Notes under the pieces: model-generated
The model's database searches: none
What the model was told of the DNA's origin: nothing
The model's input: the letters and a program-made list of their open reading frames with translations, nothing else
DNA from: Sulfurovum sp.
GTDB lineage: Bacteria; Campylobacterota; Campylobacteria; Campylobacterales; Sulfurovaceae
NCBI RefSeq assembly: GCF_015493435.1
Contig: NZ_WGDD01000002.1
Location: 1 to 64,000, forward strand
DNA length: 64,000 nucleotides
Direction: 5' to 3'
In this document: piece after piece, positions 1-8,244 of the stretch
How the letters are laid out: the number at the start of each line of letters is the position of its first letter
Numbering within the stretch: the first letter of the stretch is position 1
Position numbers and translations under genes: made by a program

Positions 1-376
1 AATAATACAAGTAGTAGGGGTTCATCTTCTCTTGGTCTAATGTAACTTTTAATTGACTTTGAGAGACAACATAGCGTTTATATTTTGAGTTCTTTGGAAT
101 TAAACCAACTTGTCCTATAGTTCCTCGATGAGTAATAACTATATCTAAGGGGAAAGCATTAGAAGCTTTCAGTTCATCAGCTTTTTCTTCTGTTAAGAAA
201 TCGTATTTATCTTCATTGATAAAGTCACCATTAAGGTTTGTGCCTTTAATTATAGGAATACCAGCATTAGTAAAATTTTCAGCTTTAATTCTTGAGCCAA
301 AAGGTCCCATTGCAATAGCATTTTTCTTATCAGATTTTAAATTTTCAATTGAAAGTTCTTTCCACTCAGACCTCAT
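1..376 (-). CDS. hsdS: Type I restriction-modification specificity subunit HsdS (partial, N-terminal)
   Basis: The reading frame is open from an ATG at 376 to the window edge, so only about 125 N-terminal residues are seen. HsdS supplies sequence recognition to the HsdM/HsdR complex. The visible part matches the opening of a target recognition domain: a start like MRSEWKELSIEN, then MGPFGSRIKAENF, GIPIIKGTNL and ITHRGTIGQVGLIP, which are characteristic of type I S subunits. It lies downstream of hsdM in the same orientation, separated by the RhuM-Fic gene. Its start overlaps a relic of an hsdM C-terminus, so translation was probably once coupled to a different hsdM copy. Base composition is clearly more AT-rich than hsdM, as is common for exchanged specificity genes. 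The family call is firm; the target sequence cannot be read from this. Confidence 0.88.
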   Translation of the reverse strand, partial: MRSEWKELSIENLKSDKKNAIAMGPFGSRIKAENFTNAGIPIIKGTNLNGDFINEDKYDFLTEEKADELKASNAFPLDIVITHRGTIGQVGLIPKNSKYKRYVVSQSQLKVTLDQEKMNPYYLYY

Positions 377-416
377 ACCCAAGCCCCGCCAAGTTCTTCT
401 TAATCTCACACATCAT
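366..416 (-). pseudogene. Relic of an hsdM 3' end (last about 16 codons)
   Basis: Between the stop of the RhuM-Fic gene and the hsdS start, one frame reads MMCEIKKNLAGLGYEV and then a stop. The intact hsdM at 1392-2981 ends LEDEIRKNLSALGYEI and stop. The two tails align without gaps and most residues are identical or conservative, while the DNA has diverged. The hsdS ATG lies inside the GYE codons, a usual hsdM-hsdS overlap. The stretch is therefore best read as the leftover end of a former hsdM, not as a functional gene. It implies that the present hsdM plus RhuM-Fic replaced or was inserted into an older hsdM-hsdS junction. Confidence 0.7.
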
Positions 417-417
417 C

Positions 418-1395
418 CTAAACCCCTTCCACTAACATGTTCATAACCAAGCGAATAATGATCTCTTTTTGTTCCGGCATAGAGGTAGCCACAAGCAGGG
501 TTAGTGCTGCCAAGGCGTTATCGTTGATCTTGGCTTCACCGTTGGCTTTATGGAGGATGCCGTTTTTATGCAGAAAGAGTACGAATAGATACGCCCCTAT
601 ACGCTTATTACCGTCGTTGAACGGATGCCCTTTGACTACATAATAAAGTAAATTTGCCGCCTTTTGTTCAACAGATGGCAACAGGTCTTCTCCGCCAAAA
701 GACTGATATATGTTGAGTAGGTTGCCTTTGAACTCTCCGGCTTTTTCCTGACCAAAAAGCACCGTCGCTTCACCTTTGGACATGAGCGTCTCTTTGAGAG
801 CGGCTATTGCTTCTTTCGCTTCATCATACCCCAATGCAAACAGGATATCCTGTGTCTCAGTCACTTCCGGAAGTGTCTGTTCATCGTACCCCTGCAGCAG
901 TGCCCAACTTTTGGCATAATTCCCAATGATCTCTATAAACCCTTTGGCTTCATCCTCCGCCAATGCACGGCTCTCTACTGCCTGTTTGATCGTTTCAATC
1001 GTCCGCTCAAGTTCTGCAAATTTCTCTTTTTGGAGTCGCTCATGATCGAGAGCGTAGCCTTGGAGGAGGTATCTATTGAGTACATCTGTAGCCCATCTCC
1101 TAAAATAGGTCGCTTTTTTTGAATTAACCCTGTATCCTACAGATATAATCATGTCGAGATTGTAAAAGTTTTTCTTTCTTTTTTTACCATCTTTCGCAAC
1201 CTGTTCCAAAATGGAACAAGTTGATTTTTTCTCAAGCTCACCGCTTTTGTAAATATTTCCAATATGTTTTACAATCGCTGGACGATTCACATCAAAGATA
1301 GCGGCAATGTCATTAGCATCTAACCATACTGTCTTATTCTCAAATGATACCTCTAGACTAACATTCCCATCTTCATAAATAATCATTTCACTCAT
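418..1395 (-). CDS. RhuM-like N-terminal domain fused to a Fic/DOC domain
   Basis: A 325-aa protein of two parts. Residues about 1-118 resemble the RhuM (virulence protein RhuM) family, including the hallmark IISVGYRVNSKKATYFRRW near residues 84-102. The C-terminal half ends in a Fic/DOC core with HPFNDGNKRIGAYLF near residues 257-271, the motif that binds ATP phosphates and carries the catalytic His in AMP- or phospho-transferring enzymes. The start overlaps the hsdM stop by 4 nt (ATGA), so the two are translationally coupled. Such genes are known passengers in type I restriction loci, possibly acting as guard or toxin modules, but no target can be named. No separate antitoxin is visible next to it. 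A Fic inhibitory (S/T)xxxE(G/N) helix was not clearly identified. Confidence 0.85.
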   Translation of the reverse strand: MSEMIIYEDGNVSLEVSFENKTVWLDANDIAAIFDVNRPAIVKHIGNIYKSGELEKKSTCSILEQVAKDGKKRKKNFYNLDMIISVGYRVNSKKATYFRRWATDVLNRYLLQGYALDHERLQKEKFAELERTIETIKQAVESRALAEDEAKGFIEIIGNYAKSWALLQGYDEQTLPEVTETQDILFALGYDEAKEAIAALKETLMSKGEATVLFGQEKAGEFKGNLLNIYQSFGGEDLLPSVEQKAANLLYYVVKGHPFNDGNKRIGAYLFVLFLHKNGILHKANGEAKINDNALAALTLLVATSMPEQKEIIIRLVMNMLVEGV

Positions 1396-2981
1396 ATCTC
1401 ATACCCCAAAGCCGATAAATTTTTCCGTATCTCATCTTCAAGCTTACGAGACTCTGTAAATTGTTCATCAAGCATTGTAGTCAGTATCGCCATCTTCTCA
1501 GAAAACGGCACACCATCATCCTCTTCTTCCGCCACACCCACATATCGACCTGGAGTCAGAATGTACTCTTGTTTTGCTATCTCCTCCGTCGTCGCACTAT
1601 AAAACGCCCCAAGCTCATTGACATCTTCACCTCTCCTAAATGCATGGAAAGTATCGGCAATGCCTTTTGTGTCGGCATCATCAAAGGCTTTCTGCTTGCG
1701 GTCGATCATGTGCCCCACTTCTCTTGCATCGATGAACAGCGTCTTACCTTTTTGAGCCTTCTTCTTGTTAAGTATCCAAATACAGGCAGGTATCTGTGTG
1801 TTGGCAAAGAGCTGTGACGGCAGAGCGACAATGGCTTCGACCAAGTCCGCTTTGACGATGGCTTCCCGTATCTCCCTCTCTCCGCCTGACGTGGTACTGA
1901 GACTTCCATTGGCAAGCACAAGACCCACAACACCGTTGGGGCTGGTGTGGTAGAGCATGTGCTGCATCCATGCATAGTTCCCGTTACCCTTTGGCGGTGT
2001 ACCATACTTCCACCGTGCGTCACCCTCCAAAGAACCATCCCACCACTCGTCCTGATTGAAGGGAGGGTTGGCAAGCACATAGTCGGCTTTCAGGTCTGGG
2101 TGCTGGTCTTTGGTGAAGGTATCGCCGGGCTCTTTGCCGAAGTCGAAGTCAATGCCACGGATCGCCATATTCATCGCCGCCAGTCTCCATGTGGTCGGGT
2201 TGGACTCCTGACCGTAAACGGAGATGTCTTTGATCTTCCCGCTGTGCTCCTCTATGAACTTCTCCGAAGAGATGAAAAACCCGCCCGAACCCATAGCGGG
2301 GTCATAGACTCTGCCTTTGAACGGCTCTACCATCTCAACAATGAGATTGACAATGGACTTTGGCGTATAGAACTGCCCGCCTTTCTTGCCCTCGGCTGCT
2401 GCGAACTGTCCCAGAAAGTATTCGTACACATGACCAAGTATATCTTTGGCTTTGAGTGTTTCATGAGCAAAAGGGATCGTTGCTATGAGGTCTAGCAGAT
2501 CAGCAAGCTTGTTCTGCTCTATCTGTAGCTGTGCATAGTTCTTGTTGAGGATGCGTTTGAGCTTGGGGTTCTCTTTTTCTATCAGTTCCATCGTGTCATC
2601 GAGCATCTTCCCCGCACCTTTGAACTCACCACCAAGAGGAAGCGCAGAACCAAGTGAAAGACGGATGTTGTCCTGAAGGTACTGCCAACGAGCCGCAGCA
2701 GGTACCCAAAAGACATTCTTCTCCGTGTAGTAGTCCCTGTTCTCCAGCTCCTCTTCTATGAAATCATCAGAGTCTTCACCCAGATAGTAGTCATTCTCAG
2801 GGTTTCTAAACGCAGCCATCAACTCCTGCCGACGTGTTTCAAAGCTGTCGGAGACATACTTCAAAAAGACCATCCCCAGCACCACATGCTTATAGACTGC
2901 GGCATCAAGTGAAGGCAGCAGTTTGTTGGCTGATGTCCACAGCTTCTTTTCCAAGTCTTGTAAAAACTTTTGTTCTGTCAT
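1392..2981 (-). CDS. hsdM: Type I restriction-modification methyltransferase subunit HsdM
   Basis: A 529-aa N6-adenine methyltransferase subunit of a type I system. It combines with HsdS to methylate the target and with HsdR to cut unmodified DNA. The N-terminal HsdM helical domain (residues about 8-150) precedes GGQFYTP (201-207), the AdoMet-binding DPAMGSGGF (226-234) and the catalytic NPPF (305-308). Length is normal for the family. A purine-rich ribosome site (AAGGGACGAGA) precedes the ATG. The stop overlaps the start of the RhuM-Fic gene. hsdR is not in the window and may lie beyond the left edge. All motifs look intact, so the subunit is probably active. Confidence 0.96.
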   Translation of the reverse strand: MTEQKFLQDLEKKLWTSANKLLPSLDAAVYKHVVLGMVFLKYVSDSFETRRQELMAAFRNPENDYYLGEDSDDFIEEELENRDYYTEKNVFWVPAAARWQYLQDNIRLSLGSALPLGGEFKGAGKMLDDTMELIEKENPKLKRILNKNYAQLQIEQNKLADLLDLIATIPFAHETLKAKDILGHVYEYFLGQFAAAEGKKGGQFYTPKSIVNLIVEMVEPFKGRVYDPAMGSGGFFISSEKFIEEHSGKIKDISVYGQESNPTTWRLAAMNMAIRGIDFDFGKEPGDTFTKDQHPDLKADYVLANPPFNQDEWWDGSLEGDARWKYGTPPKGNGNYAWMQHMLYHTSPNGVVGLVLANGSLSTTSGGEREIREAIVKADLVEAIVALPSQLFANTQIPACIWILNKKKAQKGKTLFIDAREVGHMIDRKQKAFDDADTKGIADTFHAFRRGEDVNELGAFYSATTEEIAKQEYILTPGRYVGVAEEEDDGVPFSEKMAILTTMLDEQFTESRKLEDEIRKNLSALGYEI

Positions 2982-3248
2982 TCTCGTCCCTTATCAAGTT
3001 GATATATTTTAGCGTAAAAATATGTAGAGTTATTTATATTGACTTAAAGTGGTCTATTCATAGGTCAATAAAGACATGTCATACTCTGTCTCTCTGTCAA
3101 AGCCCTGAAGTGCACCCATAGGTTCATCGATGGTTATCCAAAATGCTGAATTTCTATTTTGGATTTGGGTTAACCCCAGATAAACTGAGGTCAAGCTATA
3201 ATAATATCAGAAACCGTTTTCTGTACTGAAAAAAAGGAGGTTATACCT
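2982..3248. promoter_or_regulatory. Divergent intergenic region between hsdM and the ABC importer operon, with an inverted repeat
   Basis: The region holds start signals for two divergent operons and no convincing gene. At 3136-3144 and 3156-3164 there is a perfect 9-bp inverted repeat, ATCCAAAAT / ATTTTGGAT, with an 11-nt gap. No T-tract follows it, so it looks more like a binding site than a terminator. A TATAAT hexamer at 3197-3202 is a plausible -10 for the importer operon, although no good -35 stands at the right distance, which is common in this phylum. No clear Fur box was found by eye. AAGGAGG at 3234-3240 is the importer gene's ribosome site. Confidence 0.4.
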
Positions 3249-4271
3249 GTGGTGACTGAGAAGAAATATCTTTTTTTGCTTTTGCTCGGAGTGCTATTGC
3301 TTGTTTCCTGCAGTACGGAACATGCTTCCCGAAATAGTGTGACAGTCTATGTCTCGGAAGATCAAGTCTTTTCAGAGCCGATCCTGAAAGATTTTGAAAG
3401 GGCAACAGGCATTCATGTCAATGCCGTCTACGATACGGAAGAATCCAAGGGAACCGGGGTGATGAACCGCCTGCTTGCAGAAAAGAACAATCCACAGGCA
3501 GATGTCTACTGGGCCAATGAACCCATCCGTGCGGAAGTACTGAAACACAAAGGGATACTCACCCCCTACGAAAGCCGAAATGCCCAGGGCATACCTGCAC
3601 TTTTTAAAGAAAAAGCGCATTACTGGACAGGGTTTTCGGCACGAATACGACTCTTTATCGTCAACAACAAAACAAAAGTAAAACCAACATCCATTCTCGA
3701 CTATGCCAACCCGAAATTCAAAGGCAAAGGGGTCATTGCCAACCCGCTTTTCGGTACGACCACCTCCCACATCGCCGCACTTTTTACCCTCTGGGGTGAT
3801 CCAAAAGCCAAACATTTTATGCAGGCACTCAAAGCCAACCGTATTGCTGTCTCTACCAGCAACGGGGAAAGTGCCGACCTTGTGGCAGGCGGGCAGTATG
3901 ACTTCTCCCTTGTGGACAGTGACGATGCGATGAGCCGCCTGAAACAGCACGCGCCGGTCTCGTTCGTCTATCCTGACCAGCAGGCAGGAGGTATAGGTGC
4001 ATTTGTTGTGCCGAATACGGTCATGCTTATCAAGGGGGCACCGCACCCAAAAGCAGCCAAACGGCTGATAGACTATCTGCTGAGCAAACAGAGTGAACAC
4101 AAGCTTGCGTTCGCCGACTGTGCCCAGATCCCCCTGCACAGGGGAGTGGCAATACCCAAAGACCTCAAGCCGATAGGGCAGATCAAAGTAATGCAGGTCG
4201 ATTACGGAAAGGTGGCGCAGAAGCTGATTGCCATCCAACCCTGGCTGAAACAGTGGCTGTCCGGAAGCTAA
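3249..4271 (+). CDS. ABC transporter periplasmic binding lipoprotein, iron(III)-type
   Basis: A 340-aa extracellular solute-binding protein of the family-1/FbpA-AfuA type, likely delivering ferric iron to the two genes downstream. A lipoprotein signal peptide ends in LLVSC with Cys21 as the lipidated residue. The mature protein shows SVTVYVSEDQVFSEPIL, then QADVYWANEPIRAEVL and a C-terminal lobe with KAAKRLIDYLLSKQ, typical of this group. The paired Tyr iron ligands of classical FbpA are not obvious, so the ligand could differ. The start is GTG at 3249, placed 8 nt after AAGGAGG. The permease begins 1 nt after its stop, so the three genes form one operon. Substrate assignment to iron is by family resemblance only. 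Confidence 0.85.
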   Translation: MVTEKKYLFLLLLGVLLLVSCSTEHASRNSVTVYVSEDQVFSEPILKDFERATGIHVNAVYDTEESKGTGVMNRLLAEKNNPQADVYWANEPIRAEVLKHKGILTPYESRNAQGIPALFKEKAHYWTGFSARIRLFIVNNKTKVKPTSILDYANPKFKGKGVIANPLFGTTTSHIAALFTLWGDPKAKHFMQALKANRIAVSTSNGESADLVAGGQYDFSLVDSDDAMSRLKQHAPVSFVYPDQQAGGIGAFVVPNTVMLIKGAPHPKAAKRLIDYLLSKQSEHKLAFADCAQIPLHRGVAIPKDLKPIGQIKVMQVDYGKVAQKLIAIQPWLKQWLSGS

Positions 4272-4272
4272 T

Positions 4273-5805
4273 ATGACGTGGCGGCTCCTGATTTTTCTGA
4301 CTGTCGCGTTTCTCTTCACCGCTACATTGCTGCCGGTACTCTCGATGGTGTTCCATACTTTCTTCAGCCATGGGAATTTTGACTTCTCCGCCTACAAAGT
4401 GCTCTTTCAGGACAGCAGCCTTACAAGTTTTCAAAACTCGCTGCTGCTCTCACTGCTTGTTGCAGCAGCCAGTACGTTTGCCGGCACAGTACTCGGTATT
4501 GTACTGGGTAAAACAAAACTGCCCGGGAGCTATGTTTTGGTCATGCTTCTGACACTGCCGCTGCTGATCCCTCCCTATATACTCGCCCTTGGATGGTACG
4601 AAGTCCTTGGCAGAGAAGGCTTCTGGGGAGAACTGCTCTTTGGTTTCTGGGGGACATCCTGGGTATTGTTCTGTACCTATCTGCCCATTCCCATGCTTTT
4701 ATCAATGCTTTTTTTAACACAGATCAACCCCCGGTTCGAGGAGGCTGCACGTCTGATGACGGGATGGCCCCAGGTACTGCGCTACATTACACTGCCGCTT
4801 CTTTTCCCTGCTGTCATACTCTCTTTTTTACTGGTGTTCATTCTCACTTTCGGAGAACAGAGCGTAGCAAATTTTCTGAGATTTGATGTATTCTCTCTGG
4901 AAAGTTTCACCTATTTCAGTGCCTTTTATGACTTTAAAACAGCTACCGTACTGGCTGTACCCATGGTCATTGTCGCACTGCTTGTACTTGCGGCAGAGCA
5001 GTTTGGACGGCATAAGCACCTCTGGCGTTTTGACACAGCCTACAGCATTGAAAAAATCAACCTGGAAAACACCCGGATACCCCTACTGATCATGATACTG
5101 CTTTTGATCAGTCTCACCGTACTGCTCCCTCTTGCGCATCTTTTTGCTGAAGCTACCGACATTCACCTGTGGGCAGAAGCCTTGACAAAAGCCTATCAGC
5201 CGATCTTGCGAAGCTATCTGTATGCAACACTCGGAGCGACGGCTCTGATGGTTTTCGGTTTTTTCAGCGGCTATCTACTGACCGAACGGATGTTCGCCCA
5301 CCGTTTTTATGATGCTGTGCTGATCTTTATGTTCTCCCTGCCTGCTACCGTGACCGGTATTGCCCTAATCCTTTTCTGGAATACCCCCTATACGAACTTC
5401 ATCTACGGCACCCCGCTGATCATACTGTTCGCCTACCTGGGAAAATACCTTGCACTGACTGCCAAAATCACCCAGAATCGCCTTGGACAGATACCGCATT
5501 CCCAGGTAGAAGCTGCACAGCTAGCAGGGGCGAACCCGTTTCAGGTCCTGCGTTTTATTCTTGCGCCGCTTTCAAAAAAAGCTTTGCTGATCGCCTGGGT
5601 GATCGGTTTCATCTTTTCGCTTCGCGAAACGACCATGACCATGCTGCTTTACCCTCCCGGTTACGACACACTTCCCATCTATATTTTAACACAGATGGCC
5701 AATGGCGAACCCGGGATGATCGCGGCGCTCAGCGTGATCATGATTTTGATGTCACTGCTGCCGCTTTTGGTACTGGGATATTTTACAAAGGATCCCCATG
5801 ATTGA
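4273..5805 (+). CDS. ABC transporter permease, iron(III)-type, fused double permease
   Basis: A 510-aa inner membrane protein with about 12 hydrophobic segments in two homologous halves. Each half carries a binding-protein-dependent permease EAA loop: FEEAARLMTGWPQVLRYITL in the first half and VEAAQLAGANPFQVLRFIL in the second. This is the FbpB/AfuB arrangement, in which one polypeptide supplies both membrane domains. It follows the binding protein by 1 nt and overlaps the ATPase gene by 8 nt, so coupled translation is expected. Together the three would move a periplasmic substrate, most likely Fe(III), into the cytoplasm. Family and topology are clear; the substrate is inferred. Confidence 0.9.
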   Translation: MTWRLLIFLTVAFLFTATLLPVLSMVFHTFFSHGNFDFSAYKVLFQDSSLTSFQNSLLLSLLVAAASTFAGTVLGIVLGKTKLPGSYVLVMLLTLPLLIPPYILALGWYEVLGREGFWGELLFGFWGTSWVLFCTYLPIPMLLSMLFLTQINPRFEEAARLMTGWPQVLRYITLPLLFPAVILSFLLVFILTFGEQSVANFLRFDVFSLESFTYFSAFYDFKTATVLAVPMVIVALLVLAAEQFGRHKHLWRFDTAYSIEKINLENTRIPLLIMILLLISLTVLLPLAHLFAEATDIHLWAEALTKAYQPILRSYLYATLGATALMVFGFFSGYLLTERMFAHRFYDAVLIFMFSLPATVTGIALILFWNTPYTNFIYGTPLIILFAYLGKYLALTAKITQNRLGQIPHSQVEAAQLAGANPFQVLRFILAPLSKKALLIAWVIGFIFSLRETTMTMLLYPPGYDTLPIYILTQMANGEPGMIAALSVIMILMSLLPLLVLGYFTKDPHD

Positions 5806-6490
5806 ATTTCAACATGTTTCCCTGACCTATGAGGACAAACCGGTCCTGAAGCCTTTTGACCTGACCATTGGGCGTAAAGAGCGGCTGGTCATCCTTGGTG
5901 CATCAGGCAGCGGCAAGACTTCATTGCTGCGGCTGATCGCCGGCCTGATCGTACCGACGACAGGAGAGATAAAGATAGACCGGAAGACCATAAGCCGTCC
6001 GGGCACGGCTGTCGTTGCCCCGAACAAAAGAGAAGTCGGCATGGTTTTTCAGGACTTGGCATTATGGCCGCATATGACGGTAGAAGAAAATATTTCTTTT
6101 GGATTAAAGCTGAAACACATAGACAAAAAAAAGCGTCATACACGCGTGGATGAACTATTGTCCCTCATGGGTCTTCCCGGGTACGGAGAAAGACACATCA
6201 ACCAGCTTTCAGGCGGTGAACAGCAGCGTGTCGCACTCGCCAGAGCACTCATTCTTTCCCCCAAAGTACTGCTGATGGATGAACCGCTTTCCTCCCTCGA
6301 CACAGCACTTAACCTTCGCCTGAGAAAAGAGATCGTCAGGCTGCAGGAAACATTTGGTTTTACCCTGGTTTATGTAACGCACAATGAAGAAGAGGCTAAA
6401 GAAATAGGCACAAGGATCCTTTTGATGGAAACACTGGATTATGCTATACTAAAAGATACCTCAAATAAAAAAAGGACCATACATGAATAA
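5798..6490 (+). CDS. ABC transporter ATP-binding protein, iron(III)-type
   Basis: A 230-aa ATPase powering the preceding permease. It shows Walker A GASGSGKTS (near residues 32-40), the signature LSGGEQQRVALARAL (near 136-150), and Walker B VLLMDEPLSSLD (near 156-167), followed by the H-loop TLVYVTHNEEEA. It is shorter than FbpC proteins (about 350 aa) and lacks a C-terminal regulatory TOBE-like domain, so feedback control by cytoplasmic iron through that domain is unlikely. It overlaps the permease by 8 nt at its start and the next small gene by 8 nt at its end. The ATPase function is secure. Confidence 0.93.
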   Translation: MIEFQHVSLTYEDKPVLKPFDLTIGRKERLVILGASGSGKTSLLRLIAGLIVPTTGEIKIDRKTISRPGTAVVAPNKREVGMVFQDLALWPHMTVEENISFGLKLKHIDKKKRHTRVDELLSLMGLPGYGERHINQLSGGEQQRVALARALILSPKVLLMDEPLSSLDTALNLRLRKEIVRLQETFGFTLVYVTHNEEEAKEIGTRILLMETLDYAILKDTSNKKRTIHE

Positions 6491-6713
6491 ATATATACTG
6501 TCCGGATGTATCATCTGTACTGTTTCTCTGTTGAACGGGTGCGATAGCAATCCTGCAGCAGGAGCAGATAAAAAAACATCCGTTGAAAACCCTGTGAACA
6601 CGTACATGGACAGCCGTGTCAATGCCCTGGAAAATGCAAAAGCCGCCGTGGCAAAAAGCAATGCGCAGACAAAAAAGCAGGATAATGCCGTAAAGGCACT
6701 GATAAAACAGTAG
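6483..6713 (+). CDS. Small predicted lipoprotein
   Basis: A 76-aa protein of unknown role. The N-terminus MNKYILSGCIICTVSLLNGC is a lipoprotein signal with the lipobox LLNGC, and the mature part is a short, charged, probably helical stretch rich in Ala, Lys and Asn. The gene overlaps the end of the ABC ATPase by 8 nt and is preceded by AAAGGA, so it is the last cistron of the importer operon or is coupled to it. No family was recognised. It may simply be a small envelope lipoprotein riding on the operon. Confidence 0.7.
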   Translation: MNKYILSGCIICTVSLLNGCDSNPAAGADKKTSVENPVNTYMDSRVNALENAKAAVAKSNAQTKKQDNAVKALIKQ

Positions 6714-6732
6714 GGACAGAAAGGATGTCATC

Positions 6733-7485
6733 ATGAATCAGATCAAAGGACTGCTTTTTGACATTGGCGGTGTACTCTATACCGGTACATCGGTCATAAA
6801 GGGTGCGCCTGCAACCATCGCTGCCCTCCAAAAACAATTTCCGGTCCGCTTTCTTACCAATACCACCAGACGTCTGCCCGAAGCCATGCTCAAAAAACTG
6901 ACCGGTTTTGGATTTGCGGTAAAAGAAGAAGAACTCTTCACCGCACTGAGCGCCACCAAAGCATTCTTAACAGAAAAGAATGCTGCCGCCCTTACCGTAA
7001 TGACCGATGAAGCAAGTTCTTATTTTGATGATTTCATATCGGAGACTCCTGAGTATGTTGTCGTAGGAGATGCGTTTACCAACTTCGACTATGCACACCT
7101 TAACAAAGCATTCAGGGCGCTCAACAGGGGTGCCGGTCTTGTTGCGGCAGCAAAGAACCGCTATTTTCAGGATGATGACGGAGCACTCTCTATGGATGCG
7201 GGAGGCTTTATCGCTGCTTTGGAGTTTGCCGGCGAAACGTCTGCAAAGATCATAGGGAAACCGAGTGAAACCTTTTTTCACCTTGCCGTTGCTTCCATGG
7301 GGCTGAAACCCGACGAAGTACTGATGATAGGCGATGACATTGAATCAGACATCAAAGGGGCGCAGGATGCGGGGCTTATGACGGCTCTCGTCAAAACCGG
7401 AAAGTTTCAGCAAAGAGACCTTGAAAGAAGCATAGTGCCAGACCTCCTGCTTGAAGATATCAATGCCCTGCTTTTGCATGTATGA
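6733..7485 (+). CDS. HAD-superfamily phosphatase, subclass IIA (NagD/LHPP-like)
   Basis: A 250-aa HAD hydrolase. Motif I is FDIGGVLYTG near residue 9, where the second Asp of the usual DxD is replaced by Gly, as also seen in LHPP-like members. Motif II is FLTNTT (near 35-40), and motifs III/IV are KIIGKPS and MIGDDIESDIKGAQDAGL (near 195-212). The cap insertion between motifs II and III is of the IIA type. Members dephosphorylate small phosphate esters; the substrate is unknown here. GAAAGGAT precedes the ATG. It sits 19 nt after the small lipoprotein gene and ends 19 nt from convergent radC without a clear terminator between them. Confidence 0.88.
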   Translation: MNQIKGLLFDIGGVLYTGTSVIKGAPATIAALQKQFPVRFLTNTTRRLPEAMLKKLTGFGFAVKEEELFTALSATKAFLTEKNAAALTVMTDEASSYFDDFISETPEYVVVGDAFTNFDYAHLNKAFRALNRGAGLVAAAKNRYFQDDDGALSMDAGGFIAALEFAGETSAKIIGKPSETFFHLAVASMGLKPDEVLMIGDDIESDIKGAQDAGLMTALVKTGKFQQRDLERSIVPDLLLEDINALLLHV

Positions 7486-7504
7486 AGCAGGCAGCAAGGA
7501 AACA

Positions 7505-8182
7505 TCACAGCAAGCCCTCGTCTGAAAAACTGTAATACCCTTGTTTCGACAAGATCACATGGTCAAGCAGTTCTATCCCTACCAGCTTTGCAACCTCTTT
7601 CAGTCTTTGCGTGACTTGAATATCGGCCCGGCTGGCTTCAAGCGTGCCGGACGGATGGTTATGGGCGACAATGATACCCGCCGCTCTGTCAGCGATGGCT
7701 TCTGAAAATATTTCCCGGGGATGCACCAGACTCTGGTTCAGGGTCCCAATGAATACCGTTCTGGTATTGATGAGCCGGGAAGCACCGTCAAGTGTGATGA
7801 GGAGAAAATACTCCTGCTGTTTTGCGGCAAAGGATTGCAATGCTTCATACACATCTCCGGCAGAGACAATACGCCGGCTGGTACGGATGAGATACCGTCT
7901 GCCCAGTTCTACCGAAGCAAGTATCTGTGATGCTTTTGCCGTACCGAGACCGTGGATACCGCACAGTTTGTCAAACGAGAGCCCCTCAACGCTCTCATCC
8001 ATCATCACAATGATCTCTTTTGCCAGTTTCCGGACGTCTTTACCTTGTACACCTGAACCAAGAAGCACGGCCATCAGCTCTTCGTTCTTCAGTACCTTTA
8101 CGCCTTTTTTCAGCAGTTTCTCTCTGGGTTTGTCATGGTTGTGTAATTCCGAAATCGTTTTCATAGGGAAAGTATAGGGCAA
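7505..8182 (-). CDS. radC: RadC-family JAB-domain protein
   Basis: A 225-aa RadC protein with an N-terminal helix-hairpin-helix-like part (GIHGLGTAKASQILASVELG, near residues 75-94) and a C-terminal JAMM/MPN metalloprotease-like domain with AHNHPSGTLEASRADI, carrying the expected His, His, Ser and Asp metal and active-site residues. The cellular role of RadC remains unsettled in the field despite its name. The longest frame opens with a TTG at 8182, but no ribosome site is spaced correctly. The ATG at 8164 (MKTISELHNHDKP) gives the more usual N-terminus and is also acceptable. It is the last of four co-oriented genes that begin with the transpeptidase at 11614. Confidence 0.92.
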   Translation of the reverse strand: MPYTFPMKTISELHNHDKPREKLLKKGVKVLKNEELMAVLLGSGVQGKDVRKLAKEIIVMMDESVEGLSFDKLCGIHGLGTAKASQILASVELGRRYLIRTSRRIVSAGDVYEALQSFAAKQQEYFLLITLDGASRLINTRTVFIGTLNQSLVHPREIFSEAIADRAAGIIVAHNHPSGTLEASRADIQVTQRLKEVAKLVGIELLDHVILSKQGYYSFSDEGLL

Positions 8183-8244
8183 CCTCAGAGGAGAACAGAA
8201 AAATATGTCATATTGTCATATTTTGGCAAAGCAGCCTGCTTTGC

